Assembly (NCBI RefSeq): GCF_947179165.1
Contig: NC_077247.1
Coordinates: 48,280,935 to 48,344,934, forward strand
From: Solanum dulcamara
Taxonomy: Eukaryota > Streptophyta > Magnoliopsida > Solanales > Solanaceae
DNA length: 64,000 nucleotides
Direction of reading: 5' to 3'
Every line of letters begins with the position of its first letter. Within the stretch, counting starts at the first letter, position 1. Made by a program: the position numbers and the translations under genes. Below are positions 39,901-50,304 of the stretch, piece after piece. The notes beneath the pieces were generated by a model. That model was not told the DNA's origin, did not search any database, and was given only the letters and a program-made list of their open reading frames with translations.

Positions 39901-42900
39901 AATAAACAACCATCAAACTATAATAGGTCACAAAGAATCACCCCCAATGTGCCTCCAACTTTACAGAAAACAGCCAGCAAAAAAAAAGTCTAATTAAAGT
40001 ATTGACAAATTTAAGTTATTGAGAATCCATCAGTTATTTAGTAAATTCTTGTACAGGAGCAAACCCCTTCGTTTGCTGTAATTTTTTCCTTGCATCTTCT
40101 TGATGCCTTCTAATGAAATTTCCTTACTTCATCATAAAAAATAAAAATAAAAATGTTGAAGAGAGATCAACATGGATATCCACCTATTGAATTTTGGAAT
40201 CTGGTAATTTATTTTGAAGCATTTGTTACTGACTGATTGTAACGCATGCAATTTTATAGACAATACAATGAGAGCTTATAAAACTTAAGTTCTACTTTTG
40301 TGCTCATGATTAGAGCTTTCATGGCTTCTTTTCTTTTTTGATAAAGTTGACATTTTATAGACAGCAATACACCAAAGGTGTATTCAGTAGTAATTACATC
40401 AGAAGCTTTCATGGCTTTTTGTTCTTGTTGCATTAAGCAGCGCTGCTAAAGGGGGTCACTGCTACATAGTTCAAGGTGGGACACTTTCTTCCAAACCACC
40501 TACTATTGTTCTAAGATCCTGAGCTAGTAGCTCCTTCAAGGTTGTTAAAGAAATGAATTTTGGGACTAACTCAATCCCAAAAGCTAGCTCAATAGGTGAG
40601 GATTTCCCAAGACCATATAAAGGAGTCAAATTTCCTCATCACACGGTTCCCACCTGATGTGGAACTCAATAAAGACCTTTATAGTTATGAATCATATAGT
40701 CAAGTGCAATCGATCTCTTTATCAAGTGCCTATCACCTAATTGATTATATGTGTCTTCAGGAAAAGATAATCAATCGAATGAGAGCTAATGTACCTTAAG
40801 TATTAATTGTTTGTGGCTCTTGGGGGTTCCTCGTCCTAGATAATTCAAGATAGGATTCCTAAATGGTCTCTTCCAATTCACTTGTCAAACATGCAACACG
40901 AATTAACCTGCTAATTCAACTTTTGATGCAACAAGCAATGACAACACAAATATAGCCCAGAGTCATCAAGATCCCTATAGACACAATAAATATCACGCGG
41001 CAATAAACGTCCATCAAACTAAAATAATTCACAGAGTAACACCCTTTTCTGTCTCAAACTTATGGCTAACAACCAGCAAAATAAAGCTGAATTATAATAT
41101 TGACAAATTAAAGCTTTTGATCAGCTATGCAGTAATTTCTACACCAATATCAAAGAAAGATCATCATGATATCCACCCATCGACTGTTGGAATCAGGTAA
41201 TCTATTTTCAAGTGTTTGCCCGTAACTATGTTTTTACATAACTGCATTGTTTTTTAACAAAAAAAGAGAGCTATCTTAAATTCTATTTTTTTGCTCTTAA
41301 TTGAGCTTTCACAGCTTTCTTTCTAGTTATTGCATTATGAAGCCCCATTCTACGGAATCATTCCTAGATAATTCAAGGTGTAATTCCAAAACAGTTTCTT
41401 CCAATTCACTTGCTACGTAAAAGCGCTGAGGAGACTTGAGCAAGCTGCTTCTTCATGGTCTTGATCTTTAATGAATCATATAGTTAGATGCAATCACTCT
41501 CTCTTTATCAAGTGCCACTCACCTAATTAATTTACCATTGTCTTAGAAAATTGTAGCTCATTAGGACGAGAATGTGTATCTTAAGTTCTATTTCAGTGCT
41601 CTTAATGAGCTTACACAGTTTTTCGTGTAGCTGTGTCATGCAGGCCTACTATAGGGGATCATTCTAGATAATTCGAGGTGGAATTCCTAGCCCGTCTTTC
41701 TTCCACCTGCTATGGTAAAAGAACCTACATGGAGGACTTGAGCAAAAAGACCCTTCAAGCTAATTATATTTTTGAATCATATAGGTGAGGTGCAATCTGT
41801 CTCTTTATCAAGCACCTGTGACCTAAATGATTGACCTTTGTCCTCAACAAGATGACCAAGCCAAGAATCCATCCCCACACAATCAAAGACATGAATCAGA
41901 AGAACCATGACTTCAGCACAAATAATTCACCTTTCTGGCTAAAATTTGGATAAACTGTTATGGAATGAGAAAAAAAGAAAAAAAAAGAAAATTTGTCGGA
42001 TTGGAGAAAATACCTTATTTTGCGTGTTGGCTTAGCAGTCCCCGAAACATTGACAAGCTCAGCTTCCAATTCTTTTTTCTTAAGAAGAAAAAAGAAAAAG
42101 AAAGGTAAGGTGAAGACTCATCCAAAACACACCATAAAAACATCAGAAGTTTCCTAGGTAGCAGTATACCATTGTATCACGCATTTTCTCAAACAATATA
42201 GATTTCACAGGATCTTTTCCAATCCAGCGGCAGAGCTCCAGTGTCAGCCCCTTAGATGAAGCACGAACATTCTGATCTTGATGGTCAAACAGTTCAGGGA
42301 GCATCTTCAAGATTCTTTTTGGTGGAACAACCTTTGTCCCAAATTCACTATTCATATTGGTAAAGTGTCATAATCCAATTAGGAACTAAGCAGACTAATC
42401 TAAAATTTGAACACAGATCTTCACAAACCTCAAAGCCTGAAACATGACATCAATCGCAGGAACCACAGCTTTGGCAACTTTATTTTTAATTGCTTTCTCC
42501 ATAGCATCCTAAACCACAAAACTATATTGGTGAGAAAGGCAACTAATAAAATGTATAGCAGGGGGCACCCTTGAACAAAAATCAAGAAATGCACAAAAAG
42601 AATGCAAAATATAATTATTATTTAAGTGGAGAGAAGATAAACTTATTATAAAGCATCTGACTCAAAGACTGTTCAATCATCAGAAGAAAATTGTTCCAAA
42701 ACAATATCTTGTCATTAGCTAAGAGAAGATTATCACTTAAAAGCTACAACTTCTGAGAACTTTCTAAACTAAAACATTTGGAACAACAGAATAAACACAA
42801 CTACAACTTTAAACAGTTTGTTTGATGCTTAATGGACTAATTTAGTTCTCAAAAATATAACATACCCAGTGTAATCCCACAAGTGAAATTTGAGAGGGTA

Positions 42901-45900
42901 AATATACGCAAACCTTACCCCTACCTTTGCGGGGTAGAGAGGTTGTTCATGATAGACCTTGGAATGGACTAATAAGATCACCCACAAAGAGACAGTACTA
43001 ATAATATCTGTTAAAGCAATTATTAGTTTCCCAAGCATCATAATGGAATCATTACAAGGTCACCATTGCAATTGGTTCTCCAAAGTAACTCTTTCACATG
43101 TTATATGAGAAGTTATCAACTTATCTTTCCATCTGAAGTAATTATTGTGACCTCCTTCAGCACTTTCATCTGACATATATTACTCTATAATCCCCAATTT
43201 GTTTGGATGAAGATTCCAAAACCCCCAAATAAAATGGCGAGTTTCGAATCGCATGGTTACTGATGAGAATTAGTAAAAGGCGGTGCTTATCAGAAGCGAA
43301 AACTGCAAAAAAGCTCTAAGGTCTTTCAGGCTTAAAGCGCAAACACAAATGAAGTGTGGGCTCTAATGAAAAACAGCGAAAATGGAGAAAACATATAAAT
43401 ATGTATGTGTAGTCCAAGATTATTAACCATAAACACGAATAACTAATATGGCAAAAGAAATTTTAAAAAATTATAAAGTGAAATATCAATTGTGTAGTGT
43501 CGCATGCTCATGATTGCACTCATTGACAAGAAAGAGTATGTTTTAGAGTTTTGATGACGATATTGAAGGGTGCCCATGAAGTGAGGTGAAGCACTCAACA
43601 TGTTTGTGTCTAGCTTCGGGGCTTAACCGCGCCTTTGACAACACTGGAAAATAGTGTAGCTTAATATGAGAAAAGAAGAACAAGATGGCTAAAACTTGCT
43701 ATTGTTTAAAAATTGAGGAGAAAAAATTACATTTTGAAGCGTACACTTAAGGATGTGCAATGTTGTACACTAAGGACGTGCAATGTTTAGTGTAACTAAT
43801 GCCAACTTCTTTCAAAAAAAAGGTCATCAACTTCGTGTTTTTTTACGAAGGGAGGGGTTATCACTATTTCTTTTATGGGTGAAGCCATGCAACTTCAGAG
43901 AAGTGTGTTTCAAGCGCAAAATGATCCAAACTAGAAGCAATCAGTCCTTTGAATCTCAACGTAAGGAGTAGGATAGATATGAACTTTTTTTTGATCAAGG
44001 ATAGATATGGACATTATTACAAATCAGATGAAATTTGTAATTTTAATTGTGATGTGATGTGATTATTATAGCACTAAATTAATATATGTTTGCCATCTGT
44101 TAATTATCTGTAAATTGTACACTCTCTTCGAAAAAATATGCGCTTCAATTTTCATTTTCCGCTTCAAGCACCCGGGACCTTGTTGCTTTATTGGGTTTAT
44201 TCGCTTTTAATACAATGACTATACATGTTTCAGCATTTCACATCTGAGACTTCTCTTCACACAAAAGAGGAGCACTAATGGAGACTGGCTCCAGTGCTCC
44301 ACAAAGGTGGGCCCAAGATTTGAACTTCATGGGTACGAGTACGAGATTCTACCATAGCCCATTTGATTTAATAGGTTTGAAATCTATTATTTGAACTTAG
44401 CAAATTTTTCGAATGTATAAACAAAGTCTGAAACAAAATTACTGGTCTCAGATGAGCAATAACATCAACACTATATCTGACCCTGATGAGAAGAGAACTA
44501 GCGTAACGTGGCACATAGTTTTTATTATAGAAGTAGCCCCAAAAATAGGCTTACATTCATTTAGAACAAAAATGAAAGACGAATACTCACTCTGGAACAA
44601 TAGGATCAGTGGTAAAATCCCTATTTCTGATAACAAGAAGATCCTCTATATCAAAGCTTAGTTAAGACACCAAAAGGCAAGCTTTAAGTTGATAAACTTA
44701 TGTATTAATGGTACACCTCATCGCTAAGACAGAAACAGTATAATCTTAGAACATATAAAATAGAGTAGCAATTATGCAATTCCTTGTTTCAAATTAACAT
44801 GTCTTCTTATTTATTTATCATGAGTCATGACTTTTATTCTAAAGAATTGTTCAATCACGACTTTTTGCCAACAGAATCGCAGAGTTAAAATATGAGTCAC
44901 TATCCTACGTGATGAATTTGAAGCACGGACACTCCATACAAGTTAAACTTTGGCCTCCAATTCCAAGTGTCCATCTTCTTACCCTCTAAGTGCAACTCTA
45001 ACGTGTATGATTTAAAAAGAAAGAATATAAATGGATTTTATACAAAATGATAACAATCAACCGTCTTAAGCAAAAAGAGTTCATCTTCTTAGACAAAAAG
45101 TCCAAAAGTCTTCCAGTTATACAGTGAGGGTTTCATATATCACCTGGTGATGAAAAGACCAAAAGAACAGCTGTCATCAACCCTATCACCGGTCTTGAAG
45201 CAGAAAAGGCACTAAACAACGTATTCAGAGCTAGATTCACTCCCTCGAGAAATATCCTCTAAAAATTAGCAATTATAAATTAACAACTGCATGTGCTCCT
45301 ACTTGTTGCTTCCATCACTTGGGTATTTCAATGTGATATCCTCAAGTTACTAAATAATATTGTTCGCACCATTTAGGGGAAGACATCAAATTTAAAATAT
45401 TTCCGTGGAAGCCTTCTAACTGTATTCTTTAACCACCAGATATGCTAGTCATACAAGCTTGAGTCAACACTAATAGCCCTTTAGCAGCTGAATCCATTTT
45501 CTACACTTCATTATGATTACACATTTTAGATTTCTAACAACAAATAGCACAAAATACAAATAAAACGCCACTGAAATCTCAGACAAAGAGGTGAATATAT
45601 TGCCAATAACTTTTCCACTAACTAACGAAAAGGTGAATTCTCTGGCACGAAATGTGACTCAAATAAGTTCCAGTAGCATACAAGACAACAGCATGAATGT
45701 TGCATGAAGGAAACAATAACAAAAATTTAAAGAAATATAAGTAGCTTTCTGTAAGAATTTTTAATGGCCAAAAAATTACTTCCATACTGTTTGCTATTTT
45801 ACTTCAACTCAATAACGCCTAGAAGTGAGCAAAAGAGTGGAAGACCCGAAAAGGTGCTCTATTTAAACAAGAGTAACTACCGAGTACACGGTAAGCATTT

Positions 45901-46572
45901 GGGAAATAAAGCATTTTGATTTAACACATACCAAAAATGCCTCAACAGCCTCCAACTCTATCCAAAGCAAAAACACCATCTGTGCCTTCTCCACTGTCTT
46001 GGGCCTTCCCGTTAAGCATTTAGCCACTATTGCATCACATACTTCTTTCGCATATCTACTCATCATCCAATAAACACATCAAATAAAATTAACCAACGCA
46101 ACAACAATTAAATAGAATTAAGCTAAAAGTAATTAAATAAAATATGACCTCCCAGCATCAGAATCAGCAGCTTTCAAGTAACAAATCAAAGCATCAAGAG
46201 CTTTATCCTGAACGGGCGCATTTGAATCTGCTACAGCCTTCCTAAAAAAAGGACCTGAAAAATTCCAAAAAGAAAAATATTCAAAAATGAAAATCTATCA
46301 ACAAATACAATCACATTACATACACAAAACATATAGATCGCTATAAATGAGATCGTACGCAATGTAATCCAGATCTAACGGAATCATAACCCTAACTGAA
46401 GTAAACACTCACCGAATTCACGTAGGCGCGGGTCCTTGGGATCAGTAATGGAGTCGCAGACGGCGGCAAGGTCAATGTTAGCGTCATTTCGAACCTTCCA
46501 GTTCTTATGCGTTAACCGCTCATCCCATGGGAATTTCTTTGCCTCTTTCAACAACTTCTCATCTTCCGACAT
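22128..46572 (-). CDS. MOR1: MOR1/GEM1, XMAP215/ch-TOG family microtubule polymerase
   Basis: The product binds tubulin through TOG domains and organises cortical arrays, spindle and phragmoplast. Joining 54 exons on the minus strand gives 6,090 nt with no internal stop, so 2,029 residues; the family is about 2,000. The start MSEDEKLLKEAKKFPWDERL and the end EKALSGLQARMERLKSGSMEF are both characteristic of the plant family. By homology five TOG arrays fall at about residues 1-238, 275-513, 587-820, 850-1075 and 1150-1400, joined by Ser/Lys-rich linkers (for example 514-586). A conserved C-terminal region contains REGKPGEARAALRRSVRD and NKVAKTFDFSLMGASSRS. Four introns (11, 44, 45, 51) seem to use GC donors. 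Exon coordinates follow in separate entries. The gene is intact in this reading and very securely identified. Confidence 0.96.
22967..23052 (-). other. MOR1 intron 51, apparent GC-AG intron
   Basis: The exon ends ...TATCCCAAG and the intron begins GCATTATG. The acceptor TATTAG precedes GTTGATATATTTGC, which continues the conserved YPKVDIFAQLQ in frame. The intron is 86 nt. No in-frame GT donor nearby gives the conserved protein. Confidence 0.75.
24511..24647 (-). other. MOR1 intron 45, apparent GC-AG intron
   Basis: The exon ends CTCATGCAG and the intron begins GCATGTGG. The next exon, ACATTTCAGAATAAAACG, continues the conserved NTLMQTFQNK in frame. The CAG before GC is the arrangement typical of known GC-AG introns. 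Confidence 0.8.
24726..24809 (-). other. MOR1 intron 44, apparent GC-AG intron
   Basis: The exon ends GCAAATAAG and the intron begins GCGCGATA. The next exon starts GTAGCAAAAACTTTTG, giving conserved CLANKVAKTFD. A GT further downstream (TTCTTT|GTGTAA) is in frame but would add seven foreign residues and leave a 63-nt intron, shorter than plants normally splice. Intron length with the GC donor is 84 nt. Confidence 0.65.
25460..25703. mobile_element. Part of a possible MITE with G-rich core (MOR1 intron 43)
   Basis: The right end CATGCCAAACACACCCTTAA resembles the common nightshade terminus starting TTAAGGGTGTGTTTGG when reversed. A matching left terminus was not clear; GGGTATGGAAAACATC near 25349 is a weak candidate. 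The plus strand carries a G-rich stretch (about 25468-25545) with many GGG/GGGG runs. Extent and class are uncertain. Confidence 0.35.
26719..26815 (-). mobile_element. TS-type SINE / RTE-LINE tail copy in MOR1 intron 40
   Basis: Read on the minus strand it contains GGTGTTTCGGAAACAACC, CTCTACCTCC, GGGGTAAGATCTGCCC and GGGATTTCATTGGGTATG followed by TTGTT, the order of the nightshade TS-type SINE 3' region. It occupies nearly half of the 211-nt intron 26658-26868. No target duplication was defined. Confidence 0.7.
26869..28717 (-). other. MOR1: MOR1 exon map, exons 34-40 (TOG5)
   Basis: Exons: 28643-28717, 28465-28560, 28290-28391, 28081-28182, 27335-27517, 27151-27262, 26869-26945. Landmarks are VLRWFVLRFCESNTSCILK, MTEAEAAIFLPCLVEK and RSNRTRIECADLVGYLL. 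All introns are GT-AG. Confidence 0.92.
28801..30536 (-). other. MOR1: MOR1 exon map, exons 25-33 (TOG4 and linker)
   Basis: Exons: 30390-30536, 30238-30313, 30018-30142, 29826-29936, 29597-29746, 29408-29482, 29231-29312, 28984-29105, 28801-28902. Landmarks are CLGDNKKHMRECTL, AEGRKDLFDWLSKQLTG and DKSADVRKAAEACFGELVRV. Exons 32-33 form a basic Ser/Gly/Thr-rich linker. Confidence 0.92.
30154..30165 (-). repeat. C12 run forming the pyrimidine tract of MOR1 intron 26
   Basis: On the transcript strand twelve consecutive C residues lie 10 nt before the TGTGCAG acceptor of exon 27 (30142). Most plant tracts are U-rich, so this C-rich one is unusual and length-unstable. Confidence 0.8.
30608..32467 (-). 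other. MOR1: MOR1 exon map, exons 18-24 (TOG3)
   Basis: Exons: 32362-32467, 31601-31713, 31418-31505, 31212-31312, 30960-31067, 30762-30867, 30608-30687. Landmarks are PGWSEKNVQVQQQVIDVI, YPKKCVVLCIQG and TAVDDFGVSLLKLKDLIDF. All introns are GT-AG. Confidence 0.92.
32294..32313 (-). repeat. C20 homopolymer in MOR1 intron 18
   Basis: Twenty G on the plus strand (C on the transcript strand) lie about 50 nt downstream of the exon-18 donor at 32361. Such a run is prone to length polymorphism and to sequencing error. Confidence 0.85.
33887..33943. repeat. AAC/AAT trinucleotide microsatellite in MOR1 intron 12
   Basis: AATAAC units pass into about eleven perfect AAT units. It begins some 24 nt upstream of the acceptor of exon 13 (33863), so the transcript carries a long ATT/GTT tract directly before the splice site. 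Confidence 0.9.
34873..35110. mobile_element. Stowaway MITE in MOR1 intron 12
   Basis: The element begins CTCCCTCC and ends GGAGGGAG, the diagnostic Stowaway (Tc1/mariner) termini. It is preceded by TA and followed by TG, a decayed TA target duplication. It is 238 bp and noncoding, wholly inside intron 12. Confidence 0.85.
37113..37232 (+). repeat. Small LTR-like dispersed repeat, copy 1 (MOR1 intron 8/9 region)
   Basis: It starts TGTTAAAG and ends TTAACA, so has short inverted TG...CA termini, and contains AACTCAACCCAAAAGCTAGTT and GATGTGGGAC. A related copy lies at 40543-40672. The format resembles a solo LTR of a miniature (TRIM-like) retrotransposon; the family name is not assigned. Confidence 0.55.
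38739..38770. repeat. Short near-perfect hairpin in MOR1 intron 7
   Basis: The arms TTGGGGTATTGTGG (38739-38752) and CCACATACCCCAA (38758-38770) pair over 13 bp with one bulged T and a 5-nt loop. No terminator function is expected in a plant intron; it may be a TE end remnant or chance. Confidence 0.7.
39825..41850 (-). repeat. Nested tandem duplication within MOR1 intron 6
   Basis: The segment 39825 to about 40330 recurs at about 40920-41300 with the same order of landmarks (GACATCAAGCTCC/GTCATCAAGATCC, AACCATCAAACTA/GTCCATCAAACTA, ATGGATATCCACC/ATGATATCCACC). Within it a unit of about 300 bp, marked by CTTAAGTTCTA, AGATAATTCAAGGTGGAATTCC and TCTCTTTATCAAGTGCC, repeats at about 40285, 40795 (partial), 41272 and 41575. 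This explains much of the 3.06-kb intron (38954-42013). Copies are diverged, so the duplication is old. Confidence 0.7.
40543..40672 (+). repeat. Small LTR-like dispersed repeat, copy 2
   Basis: It begins TGTTAAAGAAATG and contains GGGACTAACTCAATCCC, AAAGCTAGCTCA, CCCAAGACCATATAA and GATGTGGAACTC, paralleling 37113-37232 in order and orientation. It sits within one unit of the intron-6 duplication and is missing from the other units, so it inserted after that duplication or only in that copy. Confidence 0.55.
42859..42962 (-). mobile_element. TS-type SINE / RTE-LINE tail copy in MOR1 intron 3
   Basis: On the minus strand it shows AAGGTCTATCATGAACAACC, CTCTACCCCGC, AGGGGTAAGGTTTGCG and GGGATTACACTGGGTATG. 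This parallels the copy at 26719-26815 and the nightshade SINE/LINE tail. The two MOR1 copies are in the same orientation as the gene. Confidence 0.7.
43275..43643. mobile_element. Probable MITE with GCGC-rich termini in MOR1 intron 3
   Basis: The right end reverse-complements to AGTGTTGTCAAAGGCGCGG followed by TTAAGCCCCGAAGC, a terminus I recall as common in nightshade genomes. The left end has a weaker counterpart, AAAAGGCGGTGCTTA with AGAAGCG. A related fragment with CGCTTCAAGCACCCGGG occurs near 44150-44215. No coding capacity was seen. Confidence 0.5.
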
Positions 46573-46860
46573 TATATAACCTATATATGCACAGAAGGTT
46601 GGAAATGTATATGAATTTCTCGATGTTTATATACACCGCTCGGAGAAGCACCCGGAGAAAGAGGAAGGGGTCGTTTTGGGATTTATTTCTGCTTCCTTGT
46701 TTGTCGTTTTGGTTTCAGCCGAGTGCCGGCGAGTTTGGGAAAATATGGGTTGCAATCGAGTGCGATAATACCTTTTATCTTTCTCGTTTCAAAAAAAACA
46801 CAGAGTGGGGGTAAGAGAGAAGAGAGAGAAAGAGAGAGCGGAGGGGGCTAATTTATGTTT
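46573..46860 (-). promoter_or_regulatory. MOR1 5' flank and CT-rich leader region
   Basis: The transcript strand carries a pyrimidine patch (CTCTCTCTTTCTCTCTCTTC) at about 46818-46840, some 250 nt before the ATG. Such Y-patches are common near plant start sites and 5' UTRs. No convincing TATA box was seen, as expected for a broadly expressed gene. Exact start is inferred. Confidence 0.45.
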
Positions 46861-49773
46861 TACGCTTCAATGGGAAAAAGAACCACCCTCACAGGAAGGA
46901 GCGTGAAATAGTTAGTGAGCAATAACATTTCATGTTATATAATAAACTGAATACTGAATTAAAATGCTAATTTTTTTCAAAAAAATAATCTTGATTTTCA
47001 TTAGGTTTTTGGTACCTATATTGAATTTTGATTATATTTGAATTTATGCTGAAAAATTCACATTGAAAATAAAGTAAAGTTGTTCAAGATCAAATTGAAA
47101 TTGATAACCCGAACTAAAAATAAGTTATTGATTTAGGTTATTGGTTAAAAGATTTTTCTTTTTTTTGATTATTGGGTCATCGGTTATTAATAATTTAAAG
47201 TTTTTTTCTTAACGGGTTAATTGATAACTCAATAGTAAATTAATAAATTATATTTATATCATTCGATATATAAAGTCCTTAATTTGGAAGTTAATTTCAT
47301 ATTTTTATTTTTGGTTGCATCAAACGCTTGGTAATTTTACAATGTGTCAGTGTTCGTTTTTGAGCAAGATGTCAAATCATGTGCATGGTTCATTTGGTTT
47401 GTCATCTTGTTTCTAAATGATCTTTGTATTTTTTTCGTGTTTAATCTTAACAGTTAAATCAATAATGAACAATAATTGATAAATCGATAAATAATAAATC
47501 AATATCTTAATGATTCTATAACGATTTCGGAAAAATCCAATAATTGTTGCGTGGACCTTATATTTGTACTAAAAATCAAGAATATATATCTTTGTGTGCG
47601 AACTTCTATACAAAGAAAAACGGACAATTAAGTGAGATGCGTGTGACTAACAAAGCTGTGATTATTCGATATGTGGGTTTAAAATCTCCTGCATCATTTG
47701 TTGCTTCTTTCTTACTTATTATGATCATCATTGTCTTGTCTTAAAATTCAGAACTCATAAATTTTAAATTTTGACTTCATCTTTATCACCCCATTATAAG
47801 TATTGTTCGATAAAATTAGCGTTTCAAACAAATTCCCCCAAAGAAATTTTTAATTTTTTTTTTGTTGGAGTTTGTTGAGATACAGTTAAAAAAAACTACT
47901 ACTATATTTATTTTAATTAAGTAAATGCAATCTAAATCAATTATATTTTTTATTTCAAACTAGTTGAAAAGGTCTGTGATAAAAGAGGTTGTGATATTAT
48001 TATAATAATTTTTGAGTACTTTTGGTTAAATAAATTAGTGTTGTATCATAGAATAGATTAAATGGATGTGGATAGTCTAAATTAAACAAAATAATATGTA
48101 CTATTTAATACAATTAGTCAAAGATTTAAAATGAGGTATTTTTAATTCAAATTCAAATGAGTATTATAATAAGAGGCGCGTGGGGGGGATTAAGGTTTGA
48201 TTTGTTGTGGTTGAGCGGTGTATTTTGAAGGGGGATTGTGGTGGGACCCAATAAAAGAGAAATTTGTAAAAATTTGGAATTCAAATTAAGGAGCAGTTTA
48301 TTAATCAGGGAAATATTCCAGTGCTAATAAACCTCACTGTACGTAATTTTAATTTTTTTCATCTAATGGATATAAATACTATTGGTGAGTAGGAAATACT
48401 TTGTGATTAAGAGGTTAATTATTAATTTGGCAGAAGGCTTAGAATGGCTATTCTTATTTACTTGTTAATTAATTATGGGAAGAGGCAAATATTCCCTGCT
48501 ACACACCATACGCAAAAGCACCTTGGTCTCTTGTATTGGTTAGCTGAGGAGTCATTTTTTTTCGTCTTTTTTTTCTTTTCATATATTGTTTAATTTCAAT
48601 TGTACTTTTATATTCCATTCTCTATAGGTAAGTATTTACTTTTAATTATAATTTTTAATCTTCAGATTATGACAACAAGTGTGGCCAAATAGACTTATCT
48701 ATCTCATGATCTCATTTTGTGGATTCTTTTTGGGTCATTAAAAGCTCTTTTACGCTTTTTAAAAAAAAAACAAAATGAAACAGAAAATCCACAGGAGATC
48801 AAGTTTTAAACTTTTATAGAGATTAAAACATTACTATATGATTTTTTTTATCATCTTATATTTTTCTATGAGCAATATATCTCATCCCACCATTAAATTT
48901 AGCTAATGTAAATGGTATGTTCATCGTCATTATTCGAGAGCACTGAATTTTTCACAGTCTAACGTTTGATCATAATCGTGAATTAAACTTTAAAAAACAC
49001 ATTTGATCATTAAATTTTGAAATTTTCAGAATTTTTAAAAAATATAAAAAAGTTATTTTCACTCTGAATTACTCACAAAAACAATTAAAATTGTATTCAT
49101 AATCAAACACAACTGAATCAATTTTCGAATTTCATTCATTACTTTGAAAATAAAAAATGCTTTTTTTCAAATTCACAATGAAACATGACCGACCCATATA
49201 TAAAATAAAGAGATGAAGAGCATTTTTCTTTGTTTCTTAATTTAGCTTGGCCTAGGCCATAGGGAGGTTGTTGAGTTCTTATTATGCATGTTTGAATTTT
49301 AAAAACATTGAACATAACAAGTAATTTAATTTGATTGCAGATTTCAAGCTTGTACTTCAAAAAATGAAGAAAAAATAATAATATCGATTACGACCGCTTA
49401 TTATATTTATAAATGAAATAAGTATAAGTTATTACACATGAATATTTTTATTTTTTATTTCTTTTATCTAATGGTCCTATCTTGTCAAGTTGGGTATTTT
49501 TTGCTCTTGTATTGTCTTTTTTATGCGGGAGTTGATAATACTTTTAATCTTTTATGTGATCCATTACTATAGCAATAAATTTCTGTTAGGTTTAGTAAGA
49601 TAACCATATTTTAAATCTGTCATATGTAATTTTTGTTTTATAGTATTTATCATTTTTTGGGTAATGAATTATTTCTCCACATAGTGAGAGCTTTTATTGA
49701 TTGGATGAGTTTATTAGAAATTTCAATTTGTTAGAAATTTTAAAACATGGAAATATCTCCCTAAAGTCTTGGT
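46861..49773. other. Gene-free intergenic DNA upstream of MOR1
   Basis: No protein-coding or RNA gene was recognised. The interval 47090-47530 has repeated GGTTATTGG / TTATCGGTTATTAA-like motifs and their complements, suggesting a decayed foldback repeat. A possible MITE lies at 48961-49113. The rest is AT-rich unique-looking sequence. Confidence 0.55.
48961..49113. mobile_element. Possible short MITE
   Basis: The left end AACGTTTGATCATAATCGTG mirrors the reverse complement of the right end, AGTTGTGTTTGATTATGAAT, with GTTTGAT-AT as the shared core. The 153-bp interior is AT-rich and noncoding. No clear target duplication was seen. Confidence 0.45.
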
Positions 49774-50022
49774 TGTATTATAAACTAATTAACTTGATAA
49801 TTTTATAAAGGAAGAAGAGCAAGAGAATATAAAGAAAGTATTAATATAGAGAGAGTAGTAGAAATTTTCTTCTTTTGTGTGTTTTTACATTGAAGAGTAA
49901 GGCTATATTTATAGTCATATATACAAGTGGAGGAAAATATTAGTGGGCAATTTACCCACTTAAAAAGTAAATGGACCATCCACCATTGTGAAGTGGACAG
50001 CCAATTTACTTGGTTGATAACA
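49774..50022 (-). repeat. 3' LTR of the copia element (249 bp)
   Basis: It starts TGTATTATAAAC and ends GTTGATAACA on the plus strand, i.e. TG...CA. It matches the right LTR along its length except that it carries 64 bp (49837-49900 approximately) absent from the other copy. Confidence 0.9.
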
Positions 50023-50304
50023 CTCCTCCTTGGATGTCCACGTGAAATGTGTCTCATTAAAACTTTACAAAAAAGAAATAATATACATTGTTATTCTGAA
50101 CATCCATAGATGTTGTGCCTCATTAAAACCTTACTAGAAAAACTCAATGGAAAAAACTCTAGTGAAGGAAAAAGAGTACACGCATCTTGTAATTCGCCTT
50201 GAGTGCTACCTCATTAAAAACCTTGTCAGGAAAACCCGACGGGATAAAACCTTGGCTAAGGAAAAAAGAGTACAGCGCGTATTTTGCTCCCCCTGATGAA
50301 AACA
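50023..50304 (-). other. Copia 3' leader with repeated AATGAGG motifs and polypurine tract
   Basis: Between the RNase H stop and the 3' LTR lie three imperfect copies of a motif around TTTTAATGAGGCA (near 50055, 50115 and 50205 on the minus strand) plus AAGGTTTTAT variants. Two purine tracts occur: TCAGGGGGAG at about 50287-50296 and CCAAGGAGGAG beside the LTR. The latter is placed to prime plus-strand synthesis. Confidence 0.65.

Larger units (their letters stand above)
42014..46572 (-). other. MOR1: MOR1 exon map, exons 1-6 (TOG1)
   Basis: Exons in transcript order: 46413-46572, 46149-46254, 45932-46055, 42429-42508, 42170-42347, 42014-42078. All introns here are GT-AG. Exon 5 carries the hallmark PPKRILKMLPELFDHQDQNV and ELCRWIGKDPVKSILFEKMR. 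Intron 3 (42509-45931) is 3.4 kb and holds a SINE and a MITE but no gene. Confidence 0.92.

Noticed and set aside
22128..46572. Splitting MOR1 into two or more genes because of its 24-kb span and large introns
   Set aside because: All 54 exons join in one frame to a length exactly divisible by three, with family landmarks in order from start to stop.
46527..46814. Plus-strand 95-residue open frame over the MOR1 start
   Set aside because: It overlaps MOR1 exon 1 and leader antisense, has no recognisable domain, and its codons look like the reverse of a conserved exon.
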